A stretch of DNA of 64,000 nucleotides from Polaribacter septentrionalilitoris (GTDB lineage Bacteria; Bacteroidota; Bacteroidia; Flavobacteriales; Flavobacteriaceae), in contig NZ_VRMJ01000033.1 of assembly GCF_009832745.1 (NCBI RefSeq), positions 62,001 to 126,000 on the forward strand. Direction: 5' to 3'. Below the pieces are notes generated by a model, which had not been told where the DNA came from, searched no databases, and was given only the letters and a program-made list of their open reading frames with translations. The translations under genes were made by a program, and so were the position numbers. Positions within the stretch are counted from its first letter, which is position 1; every line of letters starts with the position of its first letter. This document shows positions 54,087-63,939 of the stretch, piece after piece.

Positions 54087-56342
54087 ATGCAATTAGAAGA
54101 AACTGTCTTAGAAAGACCACAAGAACAAGAATTTAAACAAGGTGTCTGGAACACGTCTATTAACGTTAGAGATTTTGTTTTTAAGAACATTACTCCTTAT
54201 TATGGAGATGATACTTTTTTAGTTGGACCTACTCAAAAAACTGAAAAACTTTGGGAAGTTTGTAAAGAAGGTATGCAACAAGAAAGACAGAATAACGGTG
54301 TTCATTCTGTAGATACAGAAACTATTTCTGGTGTTGCTAGTTTTGGTGCTGGTTATATTGATAAAGCAAATGAAGTAATTGTAGGTTTACAAACCGATGG
54401 ATTGCTAAAAAGAGCAATGAAACCTTTTGGTGGTTACAAAGTTGTTCAAAAAGCATTGCAAGAACATGGTTTACAACCAAGTGAAGAAATCAACGAATTA
54501 TTTACCAAATATGTAAAAACTCATAATGATGGTGTTTTTGATGCCTATAATGCAGAAATTAGAAAATTCCGCTCTTTAGGATTTTTAACAGGATTACCAG
54601 ATAACTATGCGCGTGGAAGAATCATTGGGGATTACAGACGTGTTGCTTTATATGGTATCGACAAATTAATTGAAATTAAAAAAACAGACCTTAACAATAT
54701 CGAAGGTCCTATGTCTGATGCTGTAATTCGTTTAAGAGAAGAAGTGTCAGAACAAATTAGAGCTCTAAATGATATGATTACAATGGGTAATCATTATGGT
54801 TTAGAGTTAAATCGTCCTGCTGAAAATGCACAAGAAGCGGTTCAGTGGACGTACATGGCATATTTAGCTGCTGTAAAAGAGCAAGATGGAGCTGCAATGT
54901 CTTTAGGAAACGTATCTACTTTCTTAGATATTTTTATCCAAAGAGATCTTGAAAATGGAACAATTACAGAAGATGAAGCACAAGAATACATTGATCAATT
55001 TGTGATGAAATTGAGAATGGTTCGTCATTTACGTATGGCTGCTTATGATGAAATTTTTGCAGGAGACCCAACTTGGGTTACAGAAGCAATTGGTGGTATG
55101 TTAAACGATGGTAGAACAAAAGTTACTAAAACTGCTTACCGTTTCTTAAATACCTTATATAATTTAGGTCCATCACCAGAACCAAATATTACAGTGTTAT
55201 GGTCGCCAACTTTACCACAAAACTTTAAAAATTTCTGTGCAAAAGTATCTATTGATACTTCATCAATTCAGTTTGAAAATGATGATTTAATGCGTGAATT
55301 AAGAGGTTCTGATGATTACGGAATTGCATGTTGTGTTTCTTACCAAGAAATCGGAAAACAAATTCAGTTTTTCGGAGCAAGAACCAATTTAGCAAAAACA
55401 CTATTGTTAGCCATAAATGGAGGAAGATGTGAAATCACTGGAAAGCAAATGGTAGATGGAATTGCCCCTTATACTGATGAGTATTTGGACTTTGATAAAG
55501 TGATGAAAAACTTTAAAGTAGCAATGACAGAAGTAGCAAGAGTATACAATGATGCTATGAACATCATTCATTACATGCACGATAAATACTACTACGAAAA
55601 AGCTCAAATGGCATTGATAGATACCAATCCAGATATTAATATCGCTTATGGTATTGCAGGTTTATCTATTGTAGCTGATTCATTGGCTGCCATAAAATAT
55701 GCAAAAGTAAAACCTATTAGAAATGAAGAAGGTTTAACTGTAGATTTTAAAATTGAAGGTGACTTCCCTAAATACGGAAATGATGACGACAGAGTAGATA
55801 TTTTTGCGCACAATGCAGTAGAAGATTTTAACAACGAATTGAAAAAGTTAAAAGTATATAAAGATGCAGAACCAACCATGTCTGTATTAACCATCACTTC
55901 TAATGTAGTGTATGGTAAGAAAACTGGAGCAACTCCAGATGGTAGAGCAAAAGGTGTTGCTTTTGCACCAGGAGCTAATCCAATGCATGGACGTGATACT
56001 AATGGTGCAATTGCTTCATTAAACTCCGTAGCAAAAATTGATTATAAAGATTCTCAAGACGGAATCTCTAATACATTCTCTATTGTTCCTAAATCTTTAG
56101 GAGCTACTAAAGAAGACAGAATAGATAATTTAGTGGCAGCTTTAAACGGTTATTTTGAACATGGAGCGCAACACTTAAATGTAAATGTATTAGACAAAGA
56201 AACTTTATTAGATGCAATGGAGCATCCAGAAAATCATCCCCAATTAACAATTAGAGTTTCTGGATATGCTGTTAATTTTATTCGATTAACAAAAGAACAA
56301 CAAATGGAAGTTATTTCGCGTTCGTTCCACGGATCTATGTAG
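54087..56342 (+). CDS. pflB: Formate C-acetyltransferase (pyruvate formate-lyase)
   Basis: A 751-residue glycyl-radical enzyme that splits pyruvate with CoA into acetyl-CoA and formate, in anaerobic metabolism. The catalytic pair C415-C416 lies in [11 protein letters not shown] and the radical Gly is G726 in RVSGYAVNF near the C-terminus. Length and motifs are those of true PFL, not of the diol-dehydratase or choline branch. It is followed by the activase and a transporter, with a highly structured spacer between. It is uncommon in mostly aerobic marine flavobacteria and suggests fermentative capacity. Confidence 0.96.
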   Translation: MQLEETVLERPQEQEFKQGVWNTSINVRDFVFKNITPYYGDDTFLVGPTQKTEKLWEVCKEGMQQERQNNGVHSVDTETISGVASFGAGYIDKANEVIVGLQTDGLLKRAMKPFGGYKVVQKALQEHGLQPSEEINELFTKYVKTHNDGVFDAYNAEIRKFRSLGFLTGLPDNYARGRIIGDYRRVALYGIDKLIEIKKTDLNNIEGPMSDAVIRLREEVSEQIRALNDMITMGNHYGLELNRPAENAQEAVQWTYMAYLAAVKEQDGAAMSLGNVSTFLDIFIQRDLENGTITEDEAQEYIDQFVMKLRMVRHLRMAAYDEIFAGDPTWVTEAIGGMLNDGRTKVTKTAYRFLNTLYNLGPSPEPNITVLWSPTLPQNFKNFCAKVSIDTSSIQFENDDLMRELRGSDDYGIACCVSYQEIGKQIQFFGARTNLAKTLLLAINGGRCEITGKQMVDGIAPYTDEYLDFDKVMKNFKVAMTEVARVYNDAMNIIHYMHDKYYYEKAQMALIDTNPDINIAYGIAGLSIVADSLAAIKYAKVKPIRNEEGLTVDFKIEGDFPKYGNDDDRVDIFAHNAVEDFNNELKKLKVYKDAEPTMSVLTITSNVVYGKKTGATPDGRAKGVAFAPGANPMHGRDTNGAIASLNSVAKIDYKDSQDGISNTFSIVPKSLGATKEDRIDNLVAALNGYFEHGAQHLNVNVLDKETLLDAMEHPENHPQLTIRVSGYAVNFIRLTKEQQMEVISRSFHGSM

Positions 56343-56362
56343 GCCTTTTTATGTATTTATCC

Positions 56363-56446
56363 AAGGGGTTCAAAAAATAGAATTAGCGCTGCAATAGAGT
56401 TCGCTATTCACAAGAACTTGCAGACTAAGTGTTTTTTGAGTCCCTT
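56363..56446 (+). ncRNA. Structured RNA between pflB and pflA
   Basis: A 15-bp uninterrupted stem pairs 56363-56377 (AAGGGGTTCAAAAAA) with 56432-56446 (TTTTTTGAGTCCCTT), with two G-U pairs. Inside, CTGCAA (56389-56394) pairs with TTGCAG (56418-56423), and AATAG/CTATT makes a further small hairpin. The strand after the outer stem reads TTTCTTTTTT, so it could also be a leaky terminator. The whole spacer is 157 bases with no ORF. Confidence 0.65.
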
Positions 56447-56499
56447 TCTTTTTTCCACTAAAATTTTTCGTTATCAAAATAAAAGAGAACATATTAAAT

Positions 56500-57222
56500 G
56501 TGCATTCTATAGAGTCTTTTGGAACCCATGATGGTCCTGGGATTAGAATGGTAGTTTTTTTACAAGGCTGTAAATTAAAGTGTCAATATTGCCATAATCC
56601 AGATACTATAGATACTCATGGAGGTGAAGAATATCACATTGAAGATTTGGTTAAAAAAGCAGTAAATATGAAGTCTTATTTTGGTGATAAAGGCGGAGTT
56701 ACAGTTTCTGGAGGGGAACCTGTTTTACAAGCTACCAATTTAATTCCTTTTTTTAAACGATTAAAAGAAGAAGGCATTCATACCAATTTAGATACCAATG
56801 GTCGTGTTTTAAACCACCCTGTTGTAGAATTGTTAGACAACTATGCAGATTTGGTAATGTTGGATATTAAACACATGACCGAAGAAGGTTTTCGAAAAAT
56901 CACAGGAAAACAAAACAAAGAAACTACATTTAACTTTGCAAAACACAGAGAAGCCTCTGGTAAAAAAATGTGGTTGCGTTATGTTTTAATTCCAGGTATT
57001 ACAAATACACCAGAATTATTACATCAATTAGGAGACTATTTCAAAGATTATAAAACCATAGAACAAATAGAGTTACAACCTTATCATAAATTAGGTATCC
57101 ATAAATGGGATGCTTTAGGATGGGAATATCAATTAAAAGATGCTAGAGAAAACACACAACAAGAGTTGGATGAAGCAGCTAACATATTGAGTAACTACTT
57201 TAAAAAAGTAAAAATTAACTAA
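56500..57222 (+). CDS. pflA: Pyruvate formate-lyase activating enzyme
   Basis: A 240-residue radical-SAM enzyme that creates the glycyl radical on PflB. The cluster motif is CKLKCQYC (CxxxCxxC) after HSIESFGTHDGPGIRMVVFLQG; VTVSGGEPV is the SAM-binding GGE block. The start is uncertain: GTG 56500 gives a protein lacking the few residues that usually precede HSIESFG, and the frame stays open upstream (IKIKENILNV) without an ATG. An out-of-frame ATG at 56498 opens only four codons. It follows pflB and precedes the transporter by 11 bases. Confidence 0.93.
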   Translation: MHSIESFGTHDGPGIRMVVFLQGCKLKCQYCHNPDTIDTHGGEEYHIEDLVKKAVNMKSYFGDKGGVTVSGGEPVLQATNLIPFFKRLKEEGIHTNLDTNGRVLNHPVVELLDNYADLVMLDIKHMTEEGFRKITGKQNKETTFNFAKHREASGKKMWLRYVLIPGITNTPELLHQLGDYFKDYKTIEQIELQPYHKLGIHKWDALGWEYQLKDARENTQQELDEAANILSNYFKKVKIN

Positions 57223-57233
57223 AGAATTTTATT

Positions 57234-58493
57234 ATGAATTCAAAAAAATTAAAAAATAGGTGGCTAATTGCTGCATCAGCAGTAGGAATTCACATTTCTA
57301 TTGGATCTGTATATGCATATTCTGTAATGACAAACCCTGTAAAAGATGTATTTGAAGTTGAAGGAAGCGTTATAAAATGGGCATTTAAAATCGCAATTTT
57401 ATTATTAGGATTATCAGCAGCATTTTTAGGAAGATGGGTAGAAAAAGTAGGACCAAAAATTAGTGGAACTACAGCTGGTATTTTCTATGGTGTAGGAATT
57501 TTAGGTTCTGGATTAGCAGTGCAAATAGAATCTTTATGGTTATTCTATTTGTGTTATGGTGTTATTGGAGGAATTGGTTTAGGTTTAGGATACATAACCC
57601 CTGTAAGTACATTAGTAAAATGGTTTCCAGACAGACGTGGTTTAGCTACGGGTATGGCAATTATGGGCTTTGGTTTTGCAGCCTTAATATTTGGCCCTGT
57701 AATGGCAAAATTATTTGAAACAGTTGGTGTTTCTAATGCGTTTTACATCTTAGGTGTTATATATATGGTGTTAATTTTATCATCTGCAAGATATATTGAG
57801 AGACCTCCTGCAGGGTATGCTCCTGAAGGATACAATGAAGGAGAAGGAAAAGTGATAAAAGAAGACTTAACCAATATTACTGCAAACGAATCTTTAAAAT
57901 CTCCTCGTTTTTATTACATCTGGATTATGATGTTTATCAATATTGCCTGCGGAATTGCAATTATCTCTGCTGCAAGTCCTATGATGCAAGAAAAACTAGA
58001 TTATACACCAATGCAAGCAGCAGCCATTGTTGGTTTTATTGGAGTTTTTAACGGTTTAGGTAGAATAACTTGGTCTACATTATCAGATTATTTAGGGCGT
58101 GCAAATACGTTTATCATCTTTTTTGCTTTTCAAATTTTGGCCTTTTATTTCTTACCAAAAATTGGAGTAGAAAGTGTATTTCTTATCATCTTATTTACCG
58201 TTATTACAATGTATGGAGGTGGTTTTGCAACTTTACCCGCTTTCTTAGGCGATTTATTTGGCACAAAACAATTGGGTGCAATTCACGGAATGGTATTAGC
58301 AGCTTGGGGATTAGCAGGTGTTGTAGGTCCAACAATTTACGATATGGTTAAAGAACAAACAGGGTCTTTAGATACCACCTTACTAATTTTTGCAGGATTA
58401 TTTGTGGTCGCTTTAATTGTATCCATTTTAATGAAAATATCCATCACAAAATCTCAAAATTTAAAAAAACATAAGTTAAGTATGGTTGCTTAA
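57234..58493 (+). CDS. OFA-family MFS transporter (oxalate/formate antiporter family)
   Basis: A 419-residue, 12-helix membrane protein. It opens with LKNRWLIAASAVGIHISIGSVYAYSVMTNPVKDVF, the family's typical TM1, followed by GIGLGLGYITPVSTLVKWFPDRRGLATGMAIMGFGFAAL. It lies in the pfl operon, so export or import of formate or pyruvate is a fair guess; the substrate is not shown by sequence. A terminator follows. Confidence 0.88.
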   Translation: MNSKKLKNRWLIAASAVGIHISIGSVYAYSVMTNPVKDVFEVEGSVIKWAFKIAILLLGLSAAFLGRWVEKVGPKISGTTAGIFYGVGILGSGLAVQIESLWLFYLCYGVIGGIGLGLGYITPVSTLVKWFPDRRGLATGMAIMGFGFAALIFGPVMAKLFETVGVSNAFYILGVIYMVLILSSARYIERPPAGYAPEGYNEGEGKVIKEDLTNITANESLKSPRFYYIWIMMFINIACGIAIISAASPMMQEKLDYTPMQAAAIVGFIGVFNGLGRITWSTLSDYLGRANTFIIFFAFQILAFYFLPKIGVESVFLIILFTVITMYGGGFATLPAFLGDLFGTKQLGAIHGMVLAAWGLAGVVGPTIYDMVKEQTGSLDTTLLIFAGLFVVALIVSILMKISITKSQNLKKHKLSMVA

Positions 58494-58521
58494 TTTTTAC
58501 CCCCAATTATTAAGATTGATC

Positions 58522-58560
58522 AAAAAACCTTTTAGCTTTCTCGCTGAAAGGTTTTTCTTT
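58522..58560 (+). terminator. Terminator of the pfl operon
   Basis: AAAAAACCTTT / AAAGGTTTTT stem around a 14-base loop, with T run, 30 bases after the transporter stop. The remaining bases up to 58694 are A/T-rich promoter-like spacer for asd; no gene is seen. Confidence 0.85.
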
Positions 58561-58694
58561 TTATTTAGAATTTATATCAACTTGTTAAAAATTAAACATT
58601 ACAAATTATATTGGTAAATATTTTTTAAAATGATGGCTACAAATAATTTTGTTAGCATCTTTGCATCATAATAATAGCATAAATATTTAAACTG

Positions 58695-59684
58695 ATGAAA
58701 ATAGCTGTAGTTGGCGCAACTGGAATGGTTGGCACAGTAATGTTAAAAGTGTTAGAAGAGCGTAATTTACCAATCACAGAGTTGATTCCTGTGGCTTCAG
58801 AAAGATCTGCTGGTAAAAAATTATCATATAAAGGAAATGACTATACAATAGTTACTTTAGAAGATGCTGTAAACTTAAAACCAGATGTGGCTTTATTTTC
58901 TGCTGGAGGTGATACTTCTTTAGAATGGGCACCTAAATTTGCTGAAGTAGGCACAACTGTAATAGACAATTCTTCTGCTTGGAGAATGGATCCAACTAAA
59001 AAATTAGTAGTTCCAGAAATTAATGGAGATGTATTAACTGCGGATGATAAAATCATTGCAAATCCAAACTGCTCAACAATTCAGTTGGTAATGGCTTTAG
59101 CCCCTTTACATGATAAGTACACTATGAAACGCGTGGTAATTTCTACCTATCAATCTGTATCTGGTACTGGTGTGAAAGCTGTACAACAATTGGATAATGA
59201 AGAAGCAGGAATTGAAGGCGAAATGGCGTATCCACATAAAATTGGAAGAAATGCTTTGCCTCATTGTGATATTTTCTTAGAAAATGGATATACCAAAGAA
59301 GAAATGAAATTGGTAAAAGAACCTAAGAAGATTTTACGTGACGATTCTTTCTCAGTAACTGCCACTGCTGTTCGTATTCCTACTGCTGGAGGGCATTCAG
59401 AAGCGGTAAATGTACAGTTCGAAAATGATTTTGATTTGACAGAAGTTCGTCAGATTTTAAGTGAAACTCCTGGTGTTGTTGTCGAAGATGATTTGGCAAA
59501 CAATGTATATCCAATGCCAGTAAATGCACATAACAAAGATGAAGTTTTTGTTGGTAGAATTAGACGCGACGAATCTCAAGAAAATACCTTAAATTTGTGG
59601 ATAGTTGCAGATAACTTACGTAAAGGTGCAGCTACAAACACAGTTCAAATTGCCGAATATTTAATTGAAAATAATTTGGTGTAA
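58695..59684 (+). CDS. asd: Aspartate-semialdehyde dehydrogenase
   Basis: A 329-residue enzyme that reduces aspartyl phosphate to aspartate semialdehyde, for lysine, threonine and methionine synthesis. N-terminal MKIAVVGATGMVGTVMLKVLEER is the NADP fold. The catalytic Cys lies in IIANPNCSTIQLVMAL, and the substrate-binding block is SYQSVSGTGVKAVQQL-like (STYQSVSGTGVKAVQQL). PaaE-like reductase starts ten bases after the stop. Confidence 0.95.
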   Translation: MKIAVVGATGMVGTVMLKVLEERNLPITELIPVASERSAGKKLSYKGNDYTIVTLEDAVNLKPDVALFSAGGDTSLEWAPKFAEVGTTVIDNSSAWRMDPTKKLVVPEINGDVLTADDKIIANPNCSTIQLVMALAPLHDKYTMKRVVISTYQSVSGTGVKAVQQLDNEEAGIEGEMAYPHKIGRNALPHCDIFLENGYTKEEMKLVKEPKKILRDDSFSVTATAVRIPTAGGHSEAVNVQFENDFDLTEVRQILSETPGVVVEDDLANNVYPMPVNAHNKDEVFVGRIRRDESQENTLNLWIVADNLRKGAATNTVQIAEYLIENNLV

Positions 59685-59694
59685 AATAGATTTA

Positions 59695-60738
59695 ATGGCA
59701 ACATTTCATAACGTTACAATAAAAGAGATAAAACAAGAAACCGCAGATGCGGTTTCTGTTTTGTTTGACATACCTAAAAACTTAAAAGCAAACTTTAATT
59801 TCACTGCAGGTCAATACATTACTTTGCAAAAAGAATTGGATGGAAAAGAAGTTCGAAGAGCATATTCTATTTGTTCTACTCCAAAAAGTGGTGATATTAG
59901 AGTTGCTATAAAATCAGTTGAAAACGGAACATTTTCTGTGTACGCAACTTCTGATTTAAAAACAGGTGATACCATAGAAATTTCTGCTCCTGAAGGACGT
60001 TTTTTACTTAATCCTGAAGCAAATAAAAACTATGTTGGTTTTGCAGCTGGTTCTGGAATTACACCTATTTTATCAATGGTAAAAATGGTTTTAGAAAACG
60101 AACCCTCTTCTACATTCACTTTAGTGTATGGAAATAAATCTGTTGCAGATACTATTTTCTATGACGAATTATTGACTTTGGACTCAAAATATGACAACTT
60201 CAATTTAGAGTTTGTTTGTAGCAGAGAACGTCAAGAAAACATGTTATTTGGTAGAATAGACACTCCTTTTACCAACTTTTTTGTAAAGAATAAATATAAA
60301 GAAATCTCTTTTGATGCTGCTTTTCTATGTGGTCCAGAGGAAATGATTCATACTGTTTCTGATACTTTAAAAGAAGCTGGTTTTACCGATGAAAATATTC
60401 ATTTTGAGCTGTTTACTGTTTCTGTTGATGAAGAAGCTACTTCAGAAATTAAAGAAGGGACTACAGAAATTACTGTGTTACTAGATGATGAAGAAACAAC
60501 TTTTACAATGACGCAAACAGATAATCTTTTAGCAGCTGCATTGCGTAACGATTTAGATGCTCCGTATTCTTGTCAAGGTGGAGTTTGTAGCTCGTGTATG
60601 TGTAAAATTACTGAAGGAAAAGCAGTAATGGTAAAGAACTCTATTTTAACAGATAATGAGATTGAAGAAGGCTTAACTTTAGCGTGTCAAGCTCATCCAA
60701 CAACAGCAAAAATCACTGTTGATTTTGATGACATTTAA
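59695..60738 (+). CDS. PaaE-like ferredoxin-NAD(P)H reductase with 2Fe-2S domain
   Basis: A 347-residue flavin reductase. The order is FAD domain (RRAYSICSTPKSGDIRVAIK), NAD(P) domain (GFAAGSGITPILSMVKM ... LCGPEEM), then a plant-type 2Fe-2S ferredoxin with C-x5-C-x2-C (CQGGVCSSC) and a distal Cys (LACQAHP). It resembles PaaE of phenylacetyl-CoA oxygenase, but no paaABCD genes are in the window, so the partner oxygenase is unknown. The start at ATG 59695 is chosen because it gives MATFHNVTIKEI. Confidence 0.85.
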   Translation: MATFHNVTIKEIKQETADAVSVLFDIPKNLKANFNFTAGQYITLQKELDGKEVRRAYSICSTPKSGDIRVAIKSVENGTFSVYATSDLKTGDTIEISAPEGRFLLNPEANKNYVGFAAGSGITPILSMVKMVLENEPSSTFTLVYGNKSVADTIFYDELLTLDSKYDNFNLEFVCSRERQENMLFGRIDTPFTNFFVKNKYKEISFDAAFLCGPEEMIHTVSDTLKEAGFTDENIHFELFTVSVDEEATSEIKEGTTEITVLLDDEETTFTMTQTDNLLAAALRNDLDAPYSCQGGVCSSCMCKITEGKAVMVKNSILTDNEIEEGLTLACQAHPTTAKITVDFDDI

Positions 60739-60763
60739 ATGTTACAAAACATATATTTTAAAA

Positions 60764-60790
60764 GTAAAGGATGGTTTTTCCATCCTTTCT
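60764..60790 (+). terminator. Terminator after the PaaE-like gene
   Basis: AAAGGATGG / CCATCCTTT around a short T loop with following T run, about 28 bases after the stop. Confidence 0.85.
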
Positions 60791-60826
60791 TTTTATGCTT
60801 CAATTAAAAAACAGTATTTTTAGACA

Positions 60827-61492
60827 ATGGATTTTTACGACTTTAAAAATGCTTTTCTAATAGGTTTTTTCATGGCTTTTATGATTGGACCTGTTTTTTT
60901 TATGCTTTTACAAACCAGTATTTTAAAAGGTGCTAGAGCTGCCATTGCATTTGATTTAGGTGTAATTTTAGGCGATATTTCTTTTATCTTAATTGCTTAT
61001 TACGGAAGTAGAACTTTACTAGAAAAAATTAAGGATGACCCAAGATTGTTCTTTATTGGAGGTTTAGTACTCATTATTTATGGTCTTATCACCTATTTTG
61101 ACAAACAGAACAAAAAAGAGGCGTTAGAGTCTGCAAAAATTGTAGATGTTCCCATAAAAAACAATTACGTAAAACTCTTTTTAAAAGGATATTTTTTAAA
61201 CTTTATTAATGTTGGTGTTTTAGCTGGCTGGTTAGGTATTGTTATGGTAGTTGGCCCTACTTTAGATATGAATCCAACCAATATTTTCTGGTATTTTGCC
61301 ACAGTAATTCTTGGGTATATGGTTACTGATTTAGGTAAGATTCTTTTAGCAAAACAACTCAAAAACAAAATGACACCTCCTGTGATTTACAGATTGAAAA
61401 GAATTATGGGTATCATTTTATTGATTTGTGGAGTGTTTTTAATGTTAAAAGGCTTTATCCCAAATGAAAAAATTGATGAGTTTATTCATTAA
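60827..61492 (+). CDS. LysE-family translocator
   Basis: A 221-residue membrane protein, about six helices. The opening FKNAFLIGFFMAFMIGPVFFMLLQTSILKGARAAIAFDLGVILGD is the LysE signature. LysE proteins export amino acids or small molecules; the substrate is unknown. A -7 element (TATTTTTA, 60815-60822) is very near the ATG, giving almost no leader. It converges on the HupE-like gene with a 2-base gap. Confidence 0.85.
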   Translation: MDFYDFKNAFLIGFFMAFMIGPVFFMLLQTSILKGARAAIAFDLGVILGDISFILIAYYGSRTLLEKIKDDPRLFFIGGLVLIIYGLITYFDKQNKKEALESAKIVDVPIKNNYVKLFLKGYFLNFINVGVLAGWLGIVMVVGPTLDMNPTNIFWYFATVILGYMVTDLGKILLAKQLKNKMTPPVIYRLKRIMGIILLICGVFLMLKGFIPNEKIDEFIH

Positions 61493-61494
61493 TA

Positions 61495-62055
61495 TTAAAT
61501 AAATATTTTACTTATCATCATAAAAAGGCTTACACAAAACCCGACTACAGAAAGCCCATAACTCCAATTAAATTTAGGGATATTTTTTATATTATTTAGC
61601 AAAATTTTAATCCCAAAAAAGACAAATGCTAAAGACAAAACTGAGACTAAAGCTCCAATTAAAGTTAAGAAAATGGGTAATAATAGACTTGTATGAATAC
61701 TCACTTCATTTATAAAATTAGTAAAAACTCCTAGACCATTAAAAAAACCAAATAATAAGATCAAACCCATTGTAAAAGTTTGAAAGAATTTCTTAACTAA
61801 TTTTTCTTTTTGAATAGATAAAAAGGACAGTGAAAAAATTAAAAGAGGAATTACAAATTTAACAACTCCTAAATTCGCTTTTAAACTAAAATAAGCTGAT
61901 AAAAATAAAGCGATAAAAAAACCAATCGAAAAGAATAATCCCAAAGAGAATATTCTTTTTAATTGGTTTGATTTGATGAAGAAAATTACTAAAAAAAGGA
62001 AAATTATATAATTATATATTGAAAATTTCAATACATGTTTTCCTCCAATTTTCAA
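61495..62055 (-). CDS. HupE/UreJ-like membrane protein, degenerate and without ATG
   Basis: A protein of at least 186 residues with six hydrophobic segments. The order resembles HupE/UreJ_2 proteins: TYLKIGGKHVLKFSIYNYIIFLF (compare the usual HVLD..DH), then IFSLGLFFSIGFFIALFLSA and FGFFNGLGVF (usually HGLGF). The metal-binding His and Asp residues are replaced (D to K, H to N). No ATG is found: TTG 62055 is the first usual start, while the likeness runs upstream through FASFLT to near an ATT at 62086. A run of nine A sits just upstream. It may be decaying. M1 peptidase ends 33 bases upstream. Confidence 0.5.
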   Translation of the reverse strand: MKIGGKHVLKFSIYNYIIFLFLVIFFIKSNQLKRIFSLGLFFSIGFFIALFLSAYFSLKANLGVVKFVIPLLIFSLSFLSIQKEKLVKKFFQTFTMGLILLFGFFNGLGVFTNFINEVSIHTSLLLPIFLTLIGALVSVLSLAFVFFGIKILLNNIKNIPKFNWSYGLSVVGFCVSLFMMISKIFI

Positions 62056-62087
62056 ATAGGTTAAAAAAGAAGCAAAGGTTAAATCAA

Positions 62088-63929
62088 TTACTTTTTTTTT
62101 CCTCCCAAAATATTGTTTTCTAAATTTACGTCCGCCATTAATCCACTTTTATCAATAATTACAGATTTTACTGGTTTCGCAGCTTCAAAAGAATAGGTAG
62201 GGTATGCCCAACCCCAATCTTTTAAAATAGTAGCAGAAGTAGGTTTGTTACCTCTCATCATTTCTAAAGCAATGTTAAAACTTTCTTTACTACCATCTGT
62301 GTAAGTAACCTCAACATCAATTGGCATAGGCATTTGTCCTATTCTTTCTAAAGTTACGGTTTTATCATCAACAGATTTTACTCCATAATCAATAGTATGT
62401 GTAGTTTGCGTCCACTCATTCAAATACCAATCTAAATGAATACCAGAAACTTTTTCCATTGAGCGTTTAATATCATTTGGTCTTGGATGTTTAAAACTAA
62501 AATCTGTAAAGTATTTTTTTAATCCTTTGGCTACATTATCAGAACCAATTACATACTCTAATTGAGATAAGAAAATATTTCCTTTTGAGTAGCTACCTGT
62601 GCTGTAAGCTCTATTGGTGTGATATCTATCAGCATGTGTAGATAGCGATTCTTCGTTAGCAGCTTTTACTAATTTTCTGTAACCTTTATAAGAACTAGCT
62701 CCTGTATTCTTTAATCCTTTCTTTAAAATTTCATTAGAGGCTTTTCCAGAAATATAGGTTGTAAATCCTTCATCCATCCAAGGATGTAAACTTTCGTTAG
62801 AGGCTAACAAAAATTGGAACCAAGTGTGCGCCATTTCGTGCGCGGTAACGCCAAATAAGCTTCCAAATTTACGTTTACCTGTTATTAAAGTAGACATCGC
62901 ATATTCCATTCCGCCATCACCTCCTTGAATCACAGAATATTGTTTATAAGGATATTGACCAACATTTTCGCTAAAATAAGTCATCAACTCTGCAGTTTTA
63001 GGCTGTAAATCTTTCCAGTTTTTTAAATAACTAGCACTTAAAGTCTTTTTGTACAAGAAGTGTAAGTCAATTCCGTTTTCCATTTTTAAAACATCATGAT
63101 TATATTCTGGATCAGCTGCCCACATAAAATCGTGCACATTTGGTGCTTTAAAATGCCATGATAATTTTTCTGTATTTGGTAGGTTTAATGGTTTTGTTTT
63201 GTCTTCATAACCATGCCCTATTTCTTGTGGGTTTTGCAAATATCCAGTACCACCTACTGTGTAATTTTTATCTATATGAATGGTTACATCAAAATCACCC
63301 CAAACTCCGTGAAATTCTCTTGCAATATATGGTGGTGTATGCCAACCTTGAAAATCATATTCTGCTAATTTTGGATACCATTGAGACATTGATAGTGCAA
63401 CACCTTCTTTACTGTTTCTTCCAGAACGACGAATTTGAATTGGAACTTGTGCTTCAAAATCCATCTCTAAAGTAACACTCTCACCAGATTTTATAGGTTG
63501 ATTTAAAGTTACCTCTAAAATAGTTCCTACTGTTTCATGCGATACAGCTACTCCGTTTTGTTTTAACGCATTTACTTTAATATACCCAATTTCATCAGGT
63601 TTTAATTTGCTAATTCTATCTCCAATTTTTTTGCTTGGATCTTTGATATTTAGCGAACGTACATCCATTTGAGAACCCGGTTGAAATGCATTAAAATACA
63701 AGTGATAAAACACTTTTTTTAAATCATCTGGAGAGTTATTTGTATAAACTAATGTTTGCTTTCCTTTGTATTGATAGTTGTTTACATTCATATCAATATC
63801 CATCGTATAATCTACATGTTGTTGCCAATACGTTTTTTGAGTATTGACTTGACTAGAAATGATATCTTTTTTTGGTCCACAAGCAACTAATAAGATTGCT
63901 GTGCATACAAAGAATACTGTTTTTTTCAT
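62088..63929 (-). CDS. M1-family metallopeptidase lipoprotein
   Basis: A 613-residue exported peptidase. The N-terminus ILLVACGPK has a lipobox (Cys 17). The zinc site is HEMAH (364-368) with the third ligand E387 in WMDEGFTTY, and GGMEYAMS (339-346) is the GxMEN-like aminopeptidase motif. It would trim peptides at the cell envelope. The C-terminal part (about 510-613) is beta-rich. It lies upstream of the HupE-like ORF and downstream of the gene that leaves the window. Confidence 0.92.
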   Translation of the reverse strand: MKKTVFFVCTAILLVACGPKKDIISSQVNTQKTYWQQHVDYTMDIDMNVNNYQYKGKQTLVYTNNSPDDLKKVFYHLYFNAFQPGSQMDVRSLNIKDPSKKIGDRISKLKPDEIGYIKVNALKQNGVAVSHETVGTILEVTLNQPIKSGESVTLEMDFEAQVPIQIRRSGRNSKEGVALSMSQWYPKLAEYDFQGWHTPPYIAREFHGVWGDFDVTIHIDKNYTVGGTGYLQNPQEIGHGYEDKTKPLNLPNTEKLSWHFKAPNVHDFMWAADPEYNHDVLKMENGIDLHFLYKKTLSASYLKNWKDLQPKTAELMTYFSENVGQYPYKQYSVIQGGDGGMEYAMSTLITGKRKFGSLFGVTAHEMAHTWFQFLLASNESLHPWMDEGFTTYISGKASNEILKKGLKNTGASSYKGYRKLVKAANEESLSTHADRYHTNRAYSTGSYSKGNIFLSQLEYVIGSDNVAKGLKKYFTDFSFKHPRPNDIKRSMEKVSGIHLDWYLNEWTQTTHTIDYGVKSVDDKTVTLERIGQMPMPIDVEVTYTDGSKESFNIALEMMRGNKPTSATILKDWGWAYPTYSFEAAKPVKSVIIDKSGLMADVNLENNILGGKKK

Positions 63930-63939
63930 TTTTTAATAT

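Noticed and set aside
56498..56512. ATG at 56498 as start of pflA
   Set aside because: It is out of frame with the conserved protein and reaches a stop after four codons.
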